Made by a program: the position numbers and the translations under genes
Notes under the pieces: model-generated
What the model saw: the letters and a program-made list of their open reading frames with translations, nothing else
Told to the model about the DNA's origin: nothing
Database searches by the model: none
From: Pseudonocardia hydrocarbonoxydans
GTDB taxonomy: Bacteria > Actinomycetota > Actinomycetes > Mycobacteriales > Pseudonocardiaceae
Length of the DNA stretch: 64,000 nt
NCBI RefSeq assembly: GCF_006539565.1
Contig: NZ_BJNG01000026.1
Coordinates: 62,001 to 126,000 of the forward strand
Direction of reading: 5' to 3'
Shown here: positions 1 through 13,753 of the stretch, piece after piece
How the letters are laid out: each line of letters begins with the position of its first letter
How positions within the stretch are numbered: position 1 is the stretch's first letter

Positions 1-381
1 GGTGCCGACGACCGTGCCGTCCTCGAGCTCGGTGCGCAGACCCTCGAGCTGGTGGTCGTGGAACTCGTCGGGGTCCTCGGGCGGCGCGAGCGCGGAGGTG
101 TGCACGAGCAGGCGGGTGCCGCGCAGCGGCTCGGCCGCGGTGCGGTCGGGGGTCTCGACGAAGCGGACGAGCAGCTTCCCGGAGTGCCGGCGGACGGACT
201 CGACGGTCAGCGTGGTGTCGGGCGCCCCGGCGCGGCGCCCCAGCAGGACGGCGCCGGGGGCGAAGCGCTCGTCGGGCGAGTCGGTGCGGACCTCCACACC
301 GAGCTCGCCGTGCAGGCCGTGCGCCCGCACCACGACGCCGACGAGCAGTTCTCCCGCTCGCCCGCGGACCGGTGCGGGCAC
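1..381 (-). CDS. rimM: Ribosome maturation factor RimM (3' part missing)
   Basis: RimM binds S19 and helps mature the 16S rRNA/30S head. The 127 visible residues begin VPAPVRGRAGELLVGVVV, followed by the family N-terminal signature RAHGLHGELGVEV and then the RimM N-terminal beta-barrel; the C-terminal PRC barrel lies beyond the window edge. The GTG start lies 4 nt after the stop of the upstream KH-protein gene. The order rpsP, KH protein, rimM (then usually trmD) is the standard actinobacterial ribosome-assembly operon, so co-transcription with rpsP is expected. Identification rests on both motif and synteny. Confidence 0.9.
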   Translation of the reverse strand, partial: MPAPVRGRAGELLVGVVVRAHGLHGELGVEVRTDSPDERFAPGAVLLGRRAGAPDTTLTVESVRRHSGKLLVRFVETPDRTAAEPLRGTRLLVHTSALAPPEDPDEFHDHQLEGLRTELEDGTVVGT

Positions 382-385
382 GGGC

Positions 386-625
386 TCAGCGGTCGGTGTC
401 GACGACGTCGACGCGCACGCCGCGCCCGCCGATGCCACCGACGACGGTGCGCAGCGCGGTGGCCGTGCGGCCACCCCGGCCGATGACCTTGCCCAGGTCC
501 TCCGGGTGGACCCGCACCTCGAGGGTGCGGCCCCGGCGGCTGGTGACGAGGTCGACCTGCACCTCGTCGGGGTGATCGACGATCCCCCGGACGAGGTGCT
601 CCAGCGCGTCGGCCAGGACGGTCAC
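386..625 (-). CDS. khpA: KH-domain RNA-binding protein (KhpA/YlqC family)
   Basis: A 79-residue protein consisting essentially of one KH domain. The GxxG loop that contacts RNA is visible as IGRGGRTATALR near residues 45-56. I chose GTG at 625 because a GAGGAGG ribosome binding site lies just upstream; an in-frame start 54 nt further upstream would bury that site. It sits between rpsP and rimM, as Rv2908c does in M. tuberculosis. KhpA homologues in Firmicutes pair with KhpB/Jag and affect cell elongation and sRNA binding; the precise role in actinobacteria is not shown by this sequence. Confidence 0.92.
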   Translation of the reverse strand: MTVLADALEHLVRGIVDHPDEVQVDLVTSRRGRTLEVRVHPEDLGKVIGRGGRTATALRTVVGGIGGRGVRVDVVDTDR

Positions 626-698
626 GAGTCCTCCTCGCTCACGCTCGTCGGCCTCGCGGCCGACGGTGCTGTGCTCCACTGTGAGCTCGCAAGCTCGC

Positions 699-1166
699 TC
701 ACGCCTCGGCCGGGGCCTCGGCAGCGGCCTCGTCGGCCGCGGGGGCCTCGGCGGCGGCGTCGTCGGCCTTCGGACGGCGATCGGCCTTCTTCTTGGCCGT
801 GGTGGCCTCGGTGGTCGGCTCCTCGTTCGCGGCGGCCAGAGCCGCGTTGAAGCGGGCGAGCTTGTCGACCTTCTCCGGCTGCGGCTTGAGGGTGCCCTCG
901 GCGCCCGGCAGGCCCTTGAACTTCTGCCAGTCGCCGGTGATCTTCAGCAGGTGCTCGACCGGCTCGGTGGGCTGCGCGCCCACACCCAGCCAGTACTGCG
1001 CGCGCTCGGAGTCGACCTCGATGAGGCTCGGGTCGTTCTTCGGGTGGTACTTGCCGATCGTCTCGATCGCCCGGCCGCTGCGGCGGTTGCGGGCGTCGGC
1101 GACGACGATGCGGTAGTACGGCTGACGGATCTTGCCCAGACGCATCAGCTTGATCTTGACGGCCAC
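699..1166 (-). CDS. rpsP: 30S ribosomal protein S16
   Basis: Structural protein of the small ribosomal subunit. The N-terminus [19 protein letters not shown] and the segment [16 protein letters not shown] are diagnostic of S16. At 155 residues it is longer than the roughly 80-90 residue core because of an Ala/Glu/Asp-rich C-terminal tail of about 40 residues, a common actinobacterial feature. The GTG at 1166 is chosen as the point where homology starts; a GGGAG sequence lies about 11 nt upstream. It is the first gene of the rpsP-khpA-rimM operon, and the 144 nt upstream of it should hold the promoter. Confidence 0.96.
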   Translation of the reverse strand: MAVKIKLMRLGKIRQPYYRIVVADARNRRSGRAIETIGKYHPKNDPSLIEVDSERAQYWLGVGAQPTEPVEHLLKITGDWQKFKGLPGAEGTLKPQPEKVDKLARFNAALAAANEEPTTEATTAKKKADRRPKADDAAAEAPAADEAAAEAPAEA

Positions 1167-1310
1167 GCTGTTGACTGCTCCCTGATTCGGTACTGCGGCG
1201 ATGAGGCCGCGCTGCTCGCGTGGGGTTACGGGCTGCGCGTCGCTCGAACGTGTGTGGCCGCGGCAGGTAGAGGGCCGGCCGCGGGGCCGACACGCCATTG
1301 TGCCAGACGC
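1167..1310 (-). promoter_or_regulatory. Probable rpsP promoter region
   Basis: Gene-free 144 nt between the CPBP protease gene and rpsP, both on the minus strand. On the minus strand the sequence TGGCACAATGG lies about 110 nt before the rpsP start and has the look of an actinobacterial -10 region (CACAAT). I could not identify a convincing -35 hexamer. Assignment is inferred from position and this weak match. Confidence 0.35.
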
Positions 1311-2633
1311 CTACAGGGCGGGGAACGCGCCCGTCAGCATGAGGTAGAGGCCGATGCCCGGGAGCAGGTTGTTGACCTGGTGCGCGATCACCGGAGCCAG
1401 CAGGCCGTCGCTGTACACGCGGGCCAGGCCGAGCGGCAGCGCGACGACCAGCAGCAGCAGCGCGCGCGGCCACTCGAAGTGCGCCAGCGCGAAGATGACG
1501 GTGGTGACGGCGAACGCGAGCCAGCGGTTGGCCCCCAGGCGCGTCAGCCCGCCCCAGAGCAGGCCCCGGTAGAGGATCTCCTCGCACAGCGGCGCGACCA
1601 GCACCACGATCACGACGATGAGCAGCGCCGTCGCCGGGGCCGCGGTGACCCCGCCGAAGACGTCGCCGACCGCCGACGACGCGTCCTCCCCCACCACCGA
1701 CACGTACACCAGCGACGCCGGGATCGTCAGGAACAGCCCGCCGAAGCCGAAGGCGAGGCCGAGGCCGACGTCCCGGGCGGTCGGGCTCAGCTGCAGGTCG
1801 ACGACCGGCCCGTTGCCCCGCACCCACGTGACCAGCAGGCCGGTCAGCGCCGCGGCGACCGTGGGTACCCCCAGCGCGGCGGCGAGCGCCCCGGCCGTGA
1901 CCGGGTCCTGCCCGATGAGCGCCAGCCCCATCAGCGCCGAGACGCCGAGGAACACCGCCTCGGCCACGAGGTAGGCGCCCAGCCCCCAGCGGTGCGGCGG
2001 GCGGGGGGCCGGCGGGGCCACGACGTCCGGGACCGCCGCACCCGGGCCTGCGGCACCCGCGACGGCCGCCCCCGGGAACACGGGGCGCGCCGCGGGCGGT
2101 GGCGCGCCCGCGGGCGTCACCACCGGGATGCGGTCGGTGACCTCGCCGGGACCCTCACCCGGCGGGCGCCCGGACCCGGCCGGCAGGCGCAGCGCCGGAT
2201 CGGTGACCTCCGACGGGCCGGCCGCGAGCCCGGCCGGCAGGCGCAGGGCCGGGTCCGTGACCTCGCCGGCCGGGCCGGCCGCCCCGGGCGAGCGTTCCGG
2301 CGCCGAGATGGGGATCCCCATCGGCGGGGTCGCGGTGTCGGTGGGGACGGGCGCGTCGAACCAGGACGGGGCCTGCCCCACCGGCTCGACGGCCGCGGCG
2401 GCGACGGGGGGACCCGCGGCGACGGCGGAGGCCGCGGCGACGGGGGGCGCAGCGACTACGGGGGGCGCGGCGGCGCGACCGGTGACCGAGCCCGCGCGCG
2501 AGCGGCGCCACAGCAGGCCCGCGGCGACGACCGCGACCACCCCCAGCACGAGCAACGCCCAGGGGCGGCGCCCCGCCCCGGCGGACCCGGCGGGCCGCCC
2601 ACCCCCGCTGACTCGCCCGGATCGCACGATCAT
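1311..2633 (-). CDS. CPBP family intramembrane metalloprotease
   Basis: Predicted membrane-embedded CAAX-protease/bacteriocin-processing (Abi) family enzyme. A single N-terminal membrane segment (about residues 22-42) is followed by a Pro/Ala-rich linker of about 160 residues and then a multi-span domain (about 225-435). The three family motifs are present: EEILYRG near residue 350, FALAH shortly after, and HQVNN near the C-terminus, which supply the Glu and His residues of the presumed active site. The linker contains an 18-residue near-duplication starting EVTDPALRLPAG. At 440 residues it is longer than typical members (200-300), because of the extra N-terminal anchor and linker. The substrate is unknown. 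Confidence 0.85.
   Translation of the reverse strand: MIVRSGRVSGGGRPAGSAGAGRRPWALLVLGVVAVVAAGLLWRRSRAGSVTGRAAAPPVVAAPPVAAASAVAAGPPVAAAAVEPVGQAPSWFDAPVPTDTATPPMGIPISAPERSPGAAGPAGEVTDPALRLPAGLAAGPSEVTDPALRLPAGSGRPPGEGPGEVTDRIPVVTPAGAPPPAARPVFPGAAVAGAAGPGAAVPDVVAPPAPRPPHRWGLGAYLVAEAVFLGVSALMGLALIGQDPVTAGALAAALGVPTVAAALTGLLVTWVRGNGPVVDLQLSPTARDVGLGLAFGFGGLFLTIPASLVYVSVVGEDASSAVGDVFGGVTAAPATALLIVVIVVLVAPLCEEILYRGLLWGGLTRLGANRWLAFAVTTVIFALAHFEWPRALLLLVVALPLGLARVYSDGLLAPVIAHQVNNLLPGIGLYLMLTGAFPAL
2175..2264. repeat. Direct repeat in the linker of the CPBP protease gene
   Basis: Two 36-nt near-identical units, 2175-2210 and 2229-2264, spaced 54 nt (18 codons) apart, keep frame and encode the repeated peptide EVTDPALRLPAG. 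A third, partial EVTD occurs just 3' in + strand terms of the pair. It looks like in-frame expansion of a disordered linker. Confidence 0.75.
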
Positions 2634-2657
2634 GACGTTACCGGGCGGCGGGTGCGT

Positions 2658-3725
2658 TCAGGCCGCGACCACCCGGCCCCGCAGCATGACCAGCGCGGGG
2701 GTGTCGAGGGCGGCCAGGTCGGAGCGCGGGTCGGTGCGGTAGACCACCAGGTCGGCGGGCAGGCCGGGGTGCGGGGCGGGGCGGCCCAGCCAGGCGCGGG
2801 CGTTCCAGCTCGCGGCCCCCAGGGCGTCGGTGTGCCCCGCGGCGGCCAGCGCGCGGATCTCGTCGGCGATGCGGCCGTGGGCGATGCCGCCGCCCGCGTC
2901 GGTGCCGGCGAACACCGGCACCCCCGCCTCGACGGCCCGGCGCACGACGTCGTGGGCGCCGGCGTGCAGCTCGCGCATGTGCGCGGCGTAGGTCGGGTAG
3001 CGCGAGGCCGAGTCGGCGATCGCCGGGAAGGTGTCGACGTTGATCAGGGTGGGCACCAGCGCGGTGCCGCGCTGCGCCATCTGCGCGATCAGGTCGTCGG
3101 TGAGCCCGGTGCCGTGCTCGATGCAGTCGATGCCCGCGCCGATCAGGCCGGGCAGGGCGTCGGTGCCGAAGACGTGCGCGGTGACCCGGGCCCCCGCGGC
3201 GTGGGCGGCGTCGATCGCGGCACGCAGCACGTCGTCGGGCCACAGGGGGGCGAGGTCGCCGACGCCGCGGTCGATCCAGTCGCCCACCAGCTTGACCCAG
3301 CCGTCGCCGACCGCCGCCTGCTCGGCCACCAGGTCGGGCAGCAGGGCGGGGTCGTCCGCGTCGATCGCCAGGCCGGGGATGTAGCGCTTGGGCCGGGCCA
3401 GGTGCCGGCCCGCGCGGATGATCTCGGGCAGGTCGTCGCGGGCCTGCAGCGCCGAGGTGTCGACGGGCGAGCCGCAGTCGCGCAGCAGCAGCGCCCCGGC
3501 GTCGCGGTCGCGGCGGGCCTGGGCGTCGGCCTCCTCCAGGTCGACCGGGCCGTCCGGGCCCAGGCCGACGTGGCAGTGCGCGTCGACGAGACCGGGCACG
3601 ATCCACCCGCCGTCGACGAGCGTCTCGGCGCCCGCGATCGGCTCCTCGACCAGGATGCCGTCGCCGTCGACGAACAGCTCGACGGTGTCCTCGCCCGGCA
3701 ACAGCACGCCCCGCAGGCGGTACAC
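2658..3725 (-). CDS. Amidohydrolase family protein
   Basis: Predicted metal-dependent hydrolase of the amidohydrolase superfamily (imidazolonepropionase/prolidase-like branch), 355 residues. Metal-binding motifs are visible: HCHVG early (HxH after beta-strand 1, in VPGLVDAHCH), AHVFG and EHGTGL in the middle, and FAGTDAGGG near the C-terminal third, giving the catalytic Asp. The small N- and C-terminal beta-sandwich segments are present. The GTG start lies 2 nt after the ffh stop codon, so it is probably translated from the ffh transcript; M. tuberculosis Rv2915c next to ffh is the syntenic counterpart. The substrate is not known. Confidence 0.87.
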   Translation of the reverse strand: MYRLRGVLLPGEDTVELFVDGDGILVEEPIAGAETLVDGGWIVPGLVDAHCHVGLGPDGPVDLEEADAQARRDRDAGALLLRDCGSPVDTSALQARDDLPEIIRAGRHLARPKRYIPGLAIDADDPALLPDLVAEQAAVGDGWVKLVGDWIDRGVGDLAPLWPDDVLRAAIDAAHAAGARVTAHVFGTDALPGLIGAGIDCIEHGTGLTDDLIAQMAQRGTALVPTLINVDTFPAIADSASRYPTYAAHMRELHAGAHDVVRRAVEAGVPVFAGTDAGGGIAHGRIADEIRALAAAGHTDALGAASWNARAWLGRPAPHPGLPADLVVYRTDPRSDLAALDTPALVMLRGRVVAA

Positions 3726-3727
3726 CG

Positions 3728-5248
3728 TCAGCGCCCCTTCGGGAAGCGGAGCTTGCTCGGGTCGAAGCCGGGCGGCAGCTGGTCGAGGCCGGGCGGCATC
3801 TGCTGGAGCGTGGGCGGCAGGCCGGACAGGTCGGGGATGCCCCCGCCGGCGCGCGAGGGCGTCGGGCGGCCCTTGCCCTTCTTGTTCTTCCGCTTGCTCG
3901 CCAGCTTCTTGGTGGCGCTGCGCTGCCCGCCGCCGAAGCCGAACTGCCCGGCCATCTGCTTCATCACCTTGCGGGCCTCGAAGAAGCGGTTGACGAGGTC
4001 GTTGACGTCGCCGACGGTCACGCCGGACCCGTTGGCGATGCGCAGCCGCCGCGACCCGTTGATGATCTTCGGGTCGGCCCGCTCGGCCGGGGTCATGCCG
4101 CGGATGATGGCCTGCAGCTTGTCGAGGTGCCGGTCGTCGACCTGGGACAGCGCGTCCTTCATCTGCCCGGAGTTGGCGCCGGGGAGCATCCCGAGGATGT
4201 TGCCGATCGGCCCCATCTTGCGGATGGCCATCATCTGCTCGAGGAAGTCCTCCAGCGACAGCTCGCCGCTGGCGATCTTCGCGGCGGCCTTCTCCGACTG
4301 CTCCTGGTCGAAGGCGCCCTCGGCCTGCTCGATCAGCGTCAGCAGGTCGCCCATCCCGAGGATGCGGCTGGCCATCCGGTCGGGGTGGAAGACGTCGAAG
4401 TTCTCGAGCTTCTCGCCGTCGGAGGCGAACAGGATCGGCTGGCCGGTGACCTCGCGGACGCTCAGCGCGGCACCGCCGCGGGCGTCGCCGTCGAGCTTGG
4501 TGAGCACCACGCCGGTGAACCCGACGCCGTCGCGGAACGCCTCGGCCGTGGCGACCGCGTCCTGGCCGATCATCGCGTCGACGACGAACAGGACCTCATC
4601 GGGCCGTACCGCCTCGCGGATGTCGGAGGCCTGGCGCATCAGCTCCTCGTCGACGCCGAGGCGGCCCGCGGTGTCGACGACGACGATGTCGTGCTGCTTC
4701 TCCCTGGCGAAGGCGATGCCGCGGCGGGCGACGTCGACCGGGTCGCCCACCCCGTTGCCGGGTTCGGGCGCGAACGTGGTGGCACCGGCCCGCTCGCCGA
4801 CGATCTGCAGCTGGGTGACCGCGTTCGGGCGCTGCAGGTCGCAGGCCACCAGCAGCGGGGTGTGCCCCTGGCCCTTCAGCCAGAGCGCGAGCTTGCCGGC
4901 CAGCGTGGTCTTGCCGGAGCCCTGCAGGCCGGCGAGCATGATCACCGTCGGCGGCTCCTTGGAGAACCGCAGCCGCCGCGTCTCGCCGCCCAGAACGCCG
5001 ACGAGCTCCTCATTGACGATCTTGACGACCTGCTGGGCCGGGTTCAGCGCCCCGGAGACCTCGGCGCCCTTGGCCCGCTCCTTGGTGCGCGCGACGAACC
5101 CGCGCACCACCGGCAGCGCGACGTCGGCCTCCAGCAGCGCGATGCGGATCTCGCGCGCGGTGGCGTCGATGTCGGCGTCGGAGAGACGGCCCTTGCCACG
5201 GAGGTTCGCCAGCGTGCCGGAGAGGCGCTCGGAGAGGGTGTCGAACAC
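3728..5248 (-). CDS. ffh: Signal recognition particle protein Ffh
   Basis: SRP54 GTPase that binds 4.5S/SRP RNA and signal peptides and docks with FtsY at the membrane. The protein has 506 residues, normal for the family. Visible are the N domain, the G1 P-loop GLQGSGKTT, G3 DTAGRL, G4 TKLDGDARGG, and a methionine-bearing M domain with MGPIGNILGMLPG. The C-terminus is a Pro/Leu-rich tail. The start is GTG. A TAGTCT hexamer ends 7 nt before it, consistent with a leaderless transcript. The partner ftsY is in the same window. Confidence 0.97.
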   Translation of the reverse strand: MFDTLSERLSGTLANLRGKGRLSDADIDATAREIRIALLEADVALPVVRGFVARTKERAKGAEVSGALNPAQQVVKIVNEELVGVLGGETRRLRFSKEPPTVIMLAGLQGSGKTTLAGKLALWLKGQGHTPLLVACDLQRPNAVTQLQIVGERAGATTFAPEPGNGVGDPVDVARRGIAFAREKQHDIVVVDTAGRLGVDEELMRQASDIREAVRPDEVLFVVDAMIGQDAVATAEAFRDGVGFTGVVLTKLDGDARGGAALSVREVTGQPILFASDGEKLENFDVFHPDRMASRILGMGDLLTLIEQAEGAFDQEQSEKAAAKIASGELSLEDFLEQMMAIRKMGPIGNILGMLPGANSGQMKDALSQVDDRHLDKLQAIIRGMTPAERADPKIINGSRRLRIANGSGVTVGDVNDLVNRFFEARKVMKQMAGQFGFGGGQRSATKKLASKRKNKKGKGRPTPSRAGGGIPDLSGLPPTLQQMPPGLDQLPPGFDPSKLRFPKGR

Positions 5249-5255
5249 CCGGCCG

Positions 5256-5261
5256 AGACTA
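5256..5261 (-). promoter_or_regulatory. -10 element TAGTCT for ffh (leaderless)
   Basis: Minus-strand TAGTCT followed by exactly 7 nt and the ffh GTG. In actinobacteria this spacing places the transcription start at the start codon itself. No Shine-Dalgarno sequence is present. Confidence 0.55.
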
Positions 5262-5302
5262 CTGGGGCGGGCGCGGGGCCCGCAGGGCGCACGTGCGGGG
5301 CG

Positions 5303-5857
5303 CTACGGGGCGTCGAGCACCAGCCCGGCGCGGGCCCGGTTGCGGTCGAGCACGGTGACCTCGTGCCAGCCCGGCGGGACGTGCCCGGCGAGCAGGTCGG
5401 CGGTGGTGGCGGCGGCCCGCGCGGCGTGCCCGGCGAAGGAGCCCTCGCCGACGACGCGCCCGCGCACCCGCTGGCCCAGGCGGGCCTGCTCGGGGTCGAC
5501 GTGCAGCCACACCAGGTGCGCGCGGCGCCCGGTGAGCGCGGCGAGGCGGGCCACCGCGGCCCGGGTGCGCGGACCGGTGGCCGGCAGGTGCACCACCACG
5601 ACCTCGGTGCGCGAGCACGCCGCCCGCAGCACCGCGCACCGGTGCGCGGTGTGGACCAGCCAGCGGTAGGCGCCGTAGCGGGTGCGGGGCAGGGCCCGGC
5701 GCAGCCGGGCGCGGTGGACGTCGGAGTCGAGCACGGCGACGCGCGGGTCCGGCGCCAGGCCCGCGAGCAGCGTCGACTTGCCCGCTCCCGGCATCCCGCC
5801 GACCAGCACCAACGCCCGCCCCGGCACCGCCAGCCGCACACCCGTGTCCCCGCTCAC
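5303..5857 (-). CDS. Small P-loop NTPase / AAA-type kinase-like protein
   Basis: 184-residue predicted nucleotide-binding protein. A Walker A motif GMPGAGKS lies near residues 21-28 and a D-S-D segment after beta-strand 2 resembles the zeta-toxin/adenylate-kinase-like kinases. Basic Arg-rich segments in the second half could form a lid. The substrate cannot be named. It lies between glnB and ffh on the same strand, with 35 nt and 54 nt of flanking sequence, so it may be a monocistron or the end of the amt-glnB transcript. A GTG start at 5857 is the only one that retains the N-terminal strand. Confidence 0.7.
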   Translation of the reverse strand: MSGDTGVRLAVPGRALVLVGGMPGAGKSTLLAGLAPDPRVAVLDSDVHRARLRRALPRTRYGAYRWLVHTAHRCAVLRAACSRTEVVVVHLPATGPRTRAAVARLAALTGRRAHLVWLHVDPEQARLGQRVRGRVVGEGSFAGHAARAAATTADLLAGHVPPGWHEVTVLDRNRARAGLVLDAP

Positions 5858-5892
5858 GCGGGCGGAACGCGCGGAGGGCCCGGTTCGTTCCG

Positions 5893-7567
<1,675 letters not shown>

Positions 7568-7607
7568 GTCCCGGTTGCCGCACCCCGGGCGGGCACACTG
7601 TCACCCC

Positions 7608-9137
7608 GTGGGTGGGGTGCGCCGGGCGGCGCTGCTGACCGCGGGTCTGAGCCTCGCCGGATCCGGGCTCGGCCTCGTGCGCGACCTCACGATCGCCGTG
7701 GTGTTCGGCGCGGGGCCGGAGGTCGACGCGTTCCTCGTCGCCCAGGGGTTGATGAACCTGGTGCTCGGGCTCATCGCCGGGGCGCTGGCCAAGGCCGCGA
7801 TCCCGGTGATGGCCCGCGCCGTCGACGCCGGGCGACCGGACGCGGGGATGGCCTCGGTCCGTGCGGCGCTCGGGCTGGCCTGCCTGGTGCTCGCCGTCGG
7901 CGGCGGGGCGGTGTGGGTCGGCGCCGGGGGCGTCGTGGCGCTGCTCGCCCCCGGTTTCGACGCCCCGACCGCCGCGCTGGCCGTGGAGCTGACCCGCGTC
8001 GTGCTCGTCGCGACGGTGCTGGTGACGGCGACCAACCTGCTCGCCGGCGCCGGGCAGGCGCTGGGCCGCTTCGGCCCGGCCGCGCTGCAGAGCGTCGGCT
8101 TCAACACGGTCATGATCGCCGCCGCCGCGCTGGCCGGCCCGGTCTTCGGGGCGACCGCGCTGGCCTGGGGTTTCGTGCTGGGCTCGCTGGTGCGCCTGCT
8201 GCTGCAGCTGGTCCCCCTGCGCGCGGCCCGGCTCCCCGCGTGGCCGACGCTGCGGCTGCACGACGAGGGGCTGCGCGAGATGCTGCGGCTGGTGCCCGCG
8301 CTCGTCGTCGGCAGCGCGCTGGCCTCGGTGAACACCCTGGTCGACCGGGCGGTGGCCTCCACGCTCGGGCCGGGGTCGGTGGCGGCGGTGAGCTTCGCCG
8401 CGCGCCTGTCCTCGACGATCGACCTGCTGCTGGTCGCCACCCTGCTCGCCGCGCTCTACCCCCGCCTCGCCGCGGCCGTCACCCCGGCCCGCCGCGCCGA
8501 GCTGCGCGGGCTGGTGGCCCGCGGCGTCGAGGTGCTGGCGGTGGTGCTGGTGCCGATCGGCATCGGGATGGCGCTGGTGGCCACCCCCCTGGTCCGGCTG
8601 GTCTACGGCTACGGCGCGTTCGACGACGACGCGGTCGCGCTCACGGCGTCGGCGGCGGCGGTGTTCGCCGTCGGCATCCCGGTGCTCGCGGTGCGCGAGG
8701 TGGCCGCCCGCACCTGCTACGCGCTCGGCGACGGCACCGTGCCGGTGGCGTCCGCCGTCGCCGGGGTGGTCGTCAACGTCGGGCTCGACCTGCTGCTCGC
8801 CCCCGTCCACGGGGTCGCCGGGATCGCGGCGGCCACGGTGTCGGCGAGCGTCGTCGCCGCGGCGGTGACGCTGGCCGGGCTGCACCGGCGGCACCGGGCC
8901 GTGCCCCCGCTGGGTCGTCCCGCCCTCGGGCTCGCGGCCGCCGGGGCCGCCGGCGCCGCGGTGGGCTGGCTGGTGCGGGTGGGGCTCGGCACCCCGGACG
9001 GCCCGGCCGGGGCGGCGCCGGTGTGCGCGGCCGTCGGGACCGGGGTGCTGGCCGGCTACCTGCCGGTCCTGCGGCTGGCCTGCCCGGAGCAGTTCCGCCT
9101 GGTCGGCGCCGTCCCCGCCGAGCTGCGACGCCGCTGA
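7608..9137 (+). CDS. MurJ/MviN-family lipid flippase
   Basis: Predicted polytopic membrane protein of the MATE/MOP superfamily, MurJ branch, which flips lipid II or related polyprenol-linked precursors. It has 509 residues, roughly 14 hydrophobic segments and the MurJ-like features GLVRD near the N-terminus and RLVYGYGAF in the second half. It lacks the C-terminal pseudokinase and extracellular domains of the long mycobacterial MviN, so it may be a second, specialised paralogue. GTG at 7608 is preferred because homology begins at RRAALL; an in-frame ATG at 7563 overlaps the GlnR-like operator. CACACT 7 nt before the GTG could be a weak leaderless -10. It is divergent from amt2 and convergent with glnD. 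Confidence 0.8.
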   Translation: MGGVRRAALLTAGLSLAGSGLGLVRDLTIAVVFGAGPEVDAFLVAQGLMNLVLGLIAGALAKAAIPVMARAVDAGRPDAGMASVRAALGLACLVLAVGGGAVWVGAGGVVALLAPGFDAPTAALAVELTRVVLVATVLVTATNLLAGAGQALGRFGPAALQSVGFNTVMIAAAALAGPVFGATALAWGFVLGSLVRLLLQLVPLRAARLPAWPTLRLHDEGLREMLRLVPALVVGSALASVNTLVDRAVASTLGPGSVAAVSFAARLSSTIDLLLVATLLAALYPRLAAAVTPARRAELRGLVARGVEVLAVVLVPIGIGMALVATPLVRLVYGYGAFDDDAVALTASAAAVFAVGIPVLAVREVAARTCYALGDGTVPVASAVAGVVVNVGLDLLLAPVHGVAGIAAATVSASVVAAAVTLAGLHRRHRAVPPLGRPALGLAAAGAAGAAVGWLVRVGLGTPDGPAGAAPVCAAVGTGVLAGYLPVLRLACPEQFRLVGAVPAELRRR

Positions 9138-9175
9138 GCCCGGTCGGCCCGGGCGCGGCGGCACCGCGGGGTGCC
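9138..9175. terminator. Two small hairpins between convergent murJ-like gene and glnD
   Basis: GCCCGG-n5-CCGGGC (9138-9154) begins immediately after the flippase stop and GGCACC-n4-GGTGCC (9160-9175) follows. Both are perfect 6-bp GC stems without a U-tract. Placement between convergent genes suggests bidirectional termination. Confidence 0.4.
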
Positions 9176-9192
9176 CTGCCCGCGCTCACCCC

Positions 9193-12339
<3,147 letters not shown>

Positions 12340-13734
12340 TCAGACCTCCTGACCGGCGGTGGCCGGCTCGTGGTCGCGGGCGGACTGCGTCGACGCACCG
12401 GCGGACGGGCGCAGGCCGCTGCCGCCGCGGAGGGTCGAGAAGTCGTAGCCCGACTCCGCGTGCTCGGTCTCGTCGATGCCGGTGATCTCGTCCTCGTCGG
12501 AGACGCGCAGCCCGATCGTGAACTTCAACGCGAAGGCGATGATCGCCGTGACGACGCCCGAGTAGACGAGCACCGCGACGGCACCGACGGCCTGGCGCCA
12601 CAGCTGGTCGGCCCCGCCGCCGTAGAACAGGCCCGCGACACCGGCCGGGGAGTCGGCGGTGGCGAAGAAGCCGATCAGCAGGGTGCCGACGAGACCGCCG
12701 ACGAGGTGCACGCCGACGACGTCGAGCGAGTCGTCGAAGCCGAAGCGGAACTTCAGGCCGACGGCCAGGGCGCAGAGCACACCGGCGATGGCACCGACCG
12801 CGATGGCGCCCATGGGCGACACCGAGGAACAGGCCGGGGTGATCGCGACGAGGCCCGCGACGACACCGGAGGCGGCGCCGAGGCTGGTCGGGTGGCCGTC
12901 GCGGAAGCGCTCCACGAGCAGCCAGGCGATCATCGCGGCCGCGGTGGCGACGATGGTGTTGAGGAACGCGAACCCGGAGATGGCCCCCGAGCCGACGGCG
13001 GAACCGGCGTTGAAGCCGAACCAGCCGAACCACAGCAGCGCGGCACCGAGCATGACCAGCGTCAGGTTGTGCGGGCGCATGGGCTCGCGCGGCCAGCCGC
13101 GGCGCTTGCCCAGGACGATGGCCAGCACCAGCGCGGCGATACCGGCGTTGATGTGGACGGCCGTGCCGCCCGCGAAGTCGATCGCGGCGAGGTCGTTGGC
13201 GATCCAGCCGCCCGCGCCCGCGGTGACGTCGTCGAAGTTGAAGACCCAGTGCGCGACCGGGAAGTAGACGACCGACACCCAGATGCCGGCGAAGACCAGC
13301 CAGGAGCCGAACTTCATGCGGTCGGCGACCGCACCCGAGATCAGGGCCACGGTGATGATCGCGAACGTGGCCTGGAAGCCGACGAACACCAGCGACGGGA
13401 TCGTCCCCACGAGCGGGACGGCCACGTCGGTGCCGGCCTCGGCGTCGGCCAGGTAGGTGCCGGCCGTCAGGCCCTGCAGGCCCAGGAACTGGCCGGGGTC
13501 GCCGACGATGCCGGCGTCACCCACGCTCGTCCCGAACGTCATCGAGTAGCCGTAGAGCACCCACAGGACGCCGACCAGGCCGATCGAGGCGAAGCTCATC
13601 ATCATCATGTTCAGCACGCTCTTGCTGCGCACCATGCCGCCGTAGAACAGCGCGAGTCCCGGTGTCATGAGCAACACCAGGGCCGTCGCCGTCATCATCC
13701 AGGCGGTATCGCCGGTATCGGGCACTCCAGGCAC
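12340..13734 (-). CDS. amtB: Ammonium transporter AmtB (canonical twin-His)
   Basis: 464-residue Amt family channel with about 11 membrane segments. [11 protein letters not shown] carries the first pore His (His194) and the second twin-His residue lies in GVHLVGG, so the pore is canonical, unlike the paralogue at 6228-7517. The cytoplasmic C-terminal tail is long (after FTIGLRVSDEDE) and is the expected GlnK contact. GGAAGGAG lies 6 nt before the GTG. A leader of roughly 65 nt with a strong hairpin and an upstream array of GlnR-like half-sites precede it. It heads the amtB-glnK operon, syntenic with Rv2920c-Rv2919c. Confidence 0.97.
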   Translation of the reverse strand: MPGVPDTGDTAWMMTATALVLLMTPGLALFYGGMVRSKSVLNMMMMSFASIGLVGVLWVLYGYSMTFGTSVGDAGIVGDPGQFLGLQGLTAGTYLADAEAGTDVAVPLVGTIPSLVFVGFQATFAIITVALISGAVADRMKFGSWLVFAGIWVSVVYFPVAHWVFNFDDVTAGAGGWIANDLAAIDFAGGTAVHINAGIAALVLAIVLGKRRGWPREPMRPHNLTLVMLGAALLWFGWFGFNAGSAVGSGAISGFAFLNTIVATAAAMIAWLLVERFRDGHPTSLGAASGVVAGLVAITPACSSVSPMGAIAVGAIAGVLCALAVGLKFRFGFDDSLDVVGVHLVGGLVGTLLIGFFATADSPAGVAGLFYGGGADQLWRQAVGAVAVLVYSGVVTAIIAFALKFTIGLRVSDEDEITGIDETEHAESGYDFSTLRGGSGLRPSAGASTQSARDHEPATAGQEV

Positions 13735-13753
13735 GTCGACTCCTTCCCGTCTG

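Noticed and set aside
666..5669. A long plus-strand open frame opposite rpsP to ffh
   Set aside because: Arg/Gly/Pro-rich composition with no domains; antisense artefact of GC-rich codons.
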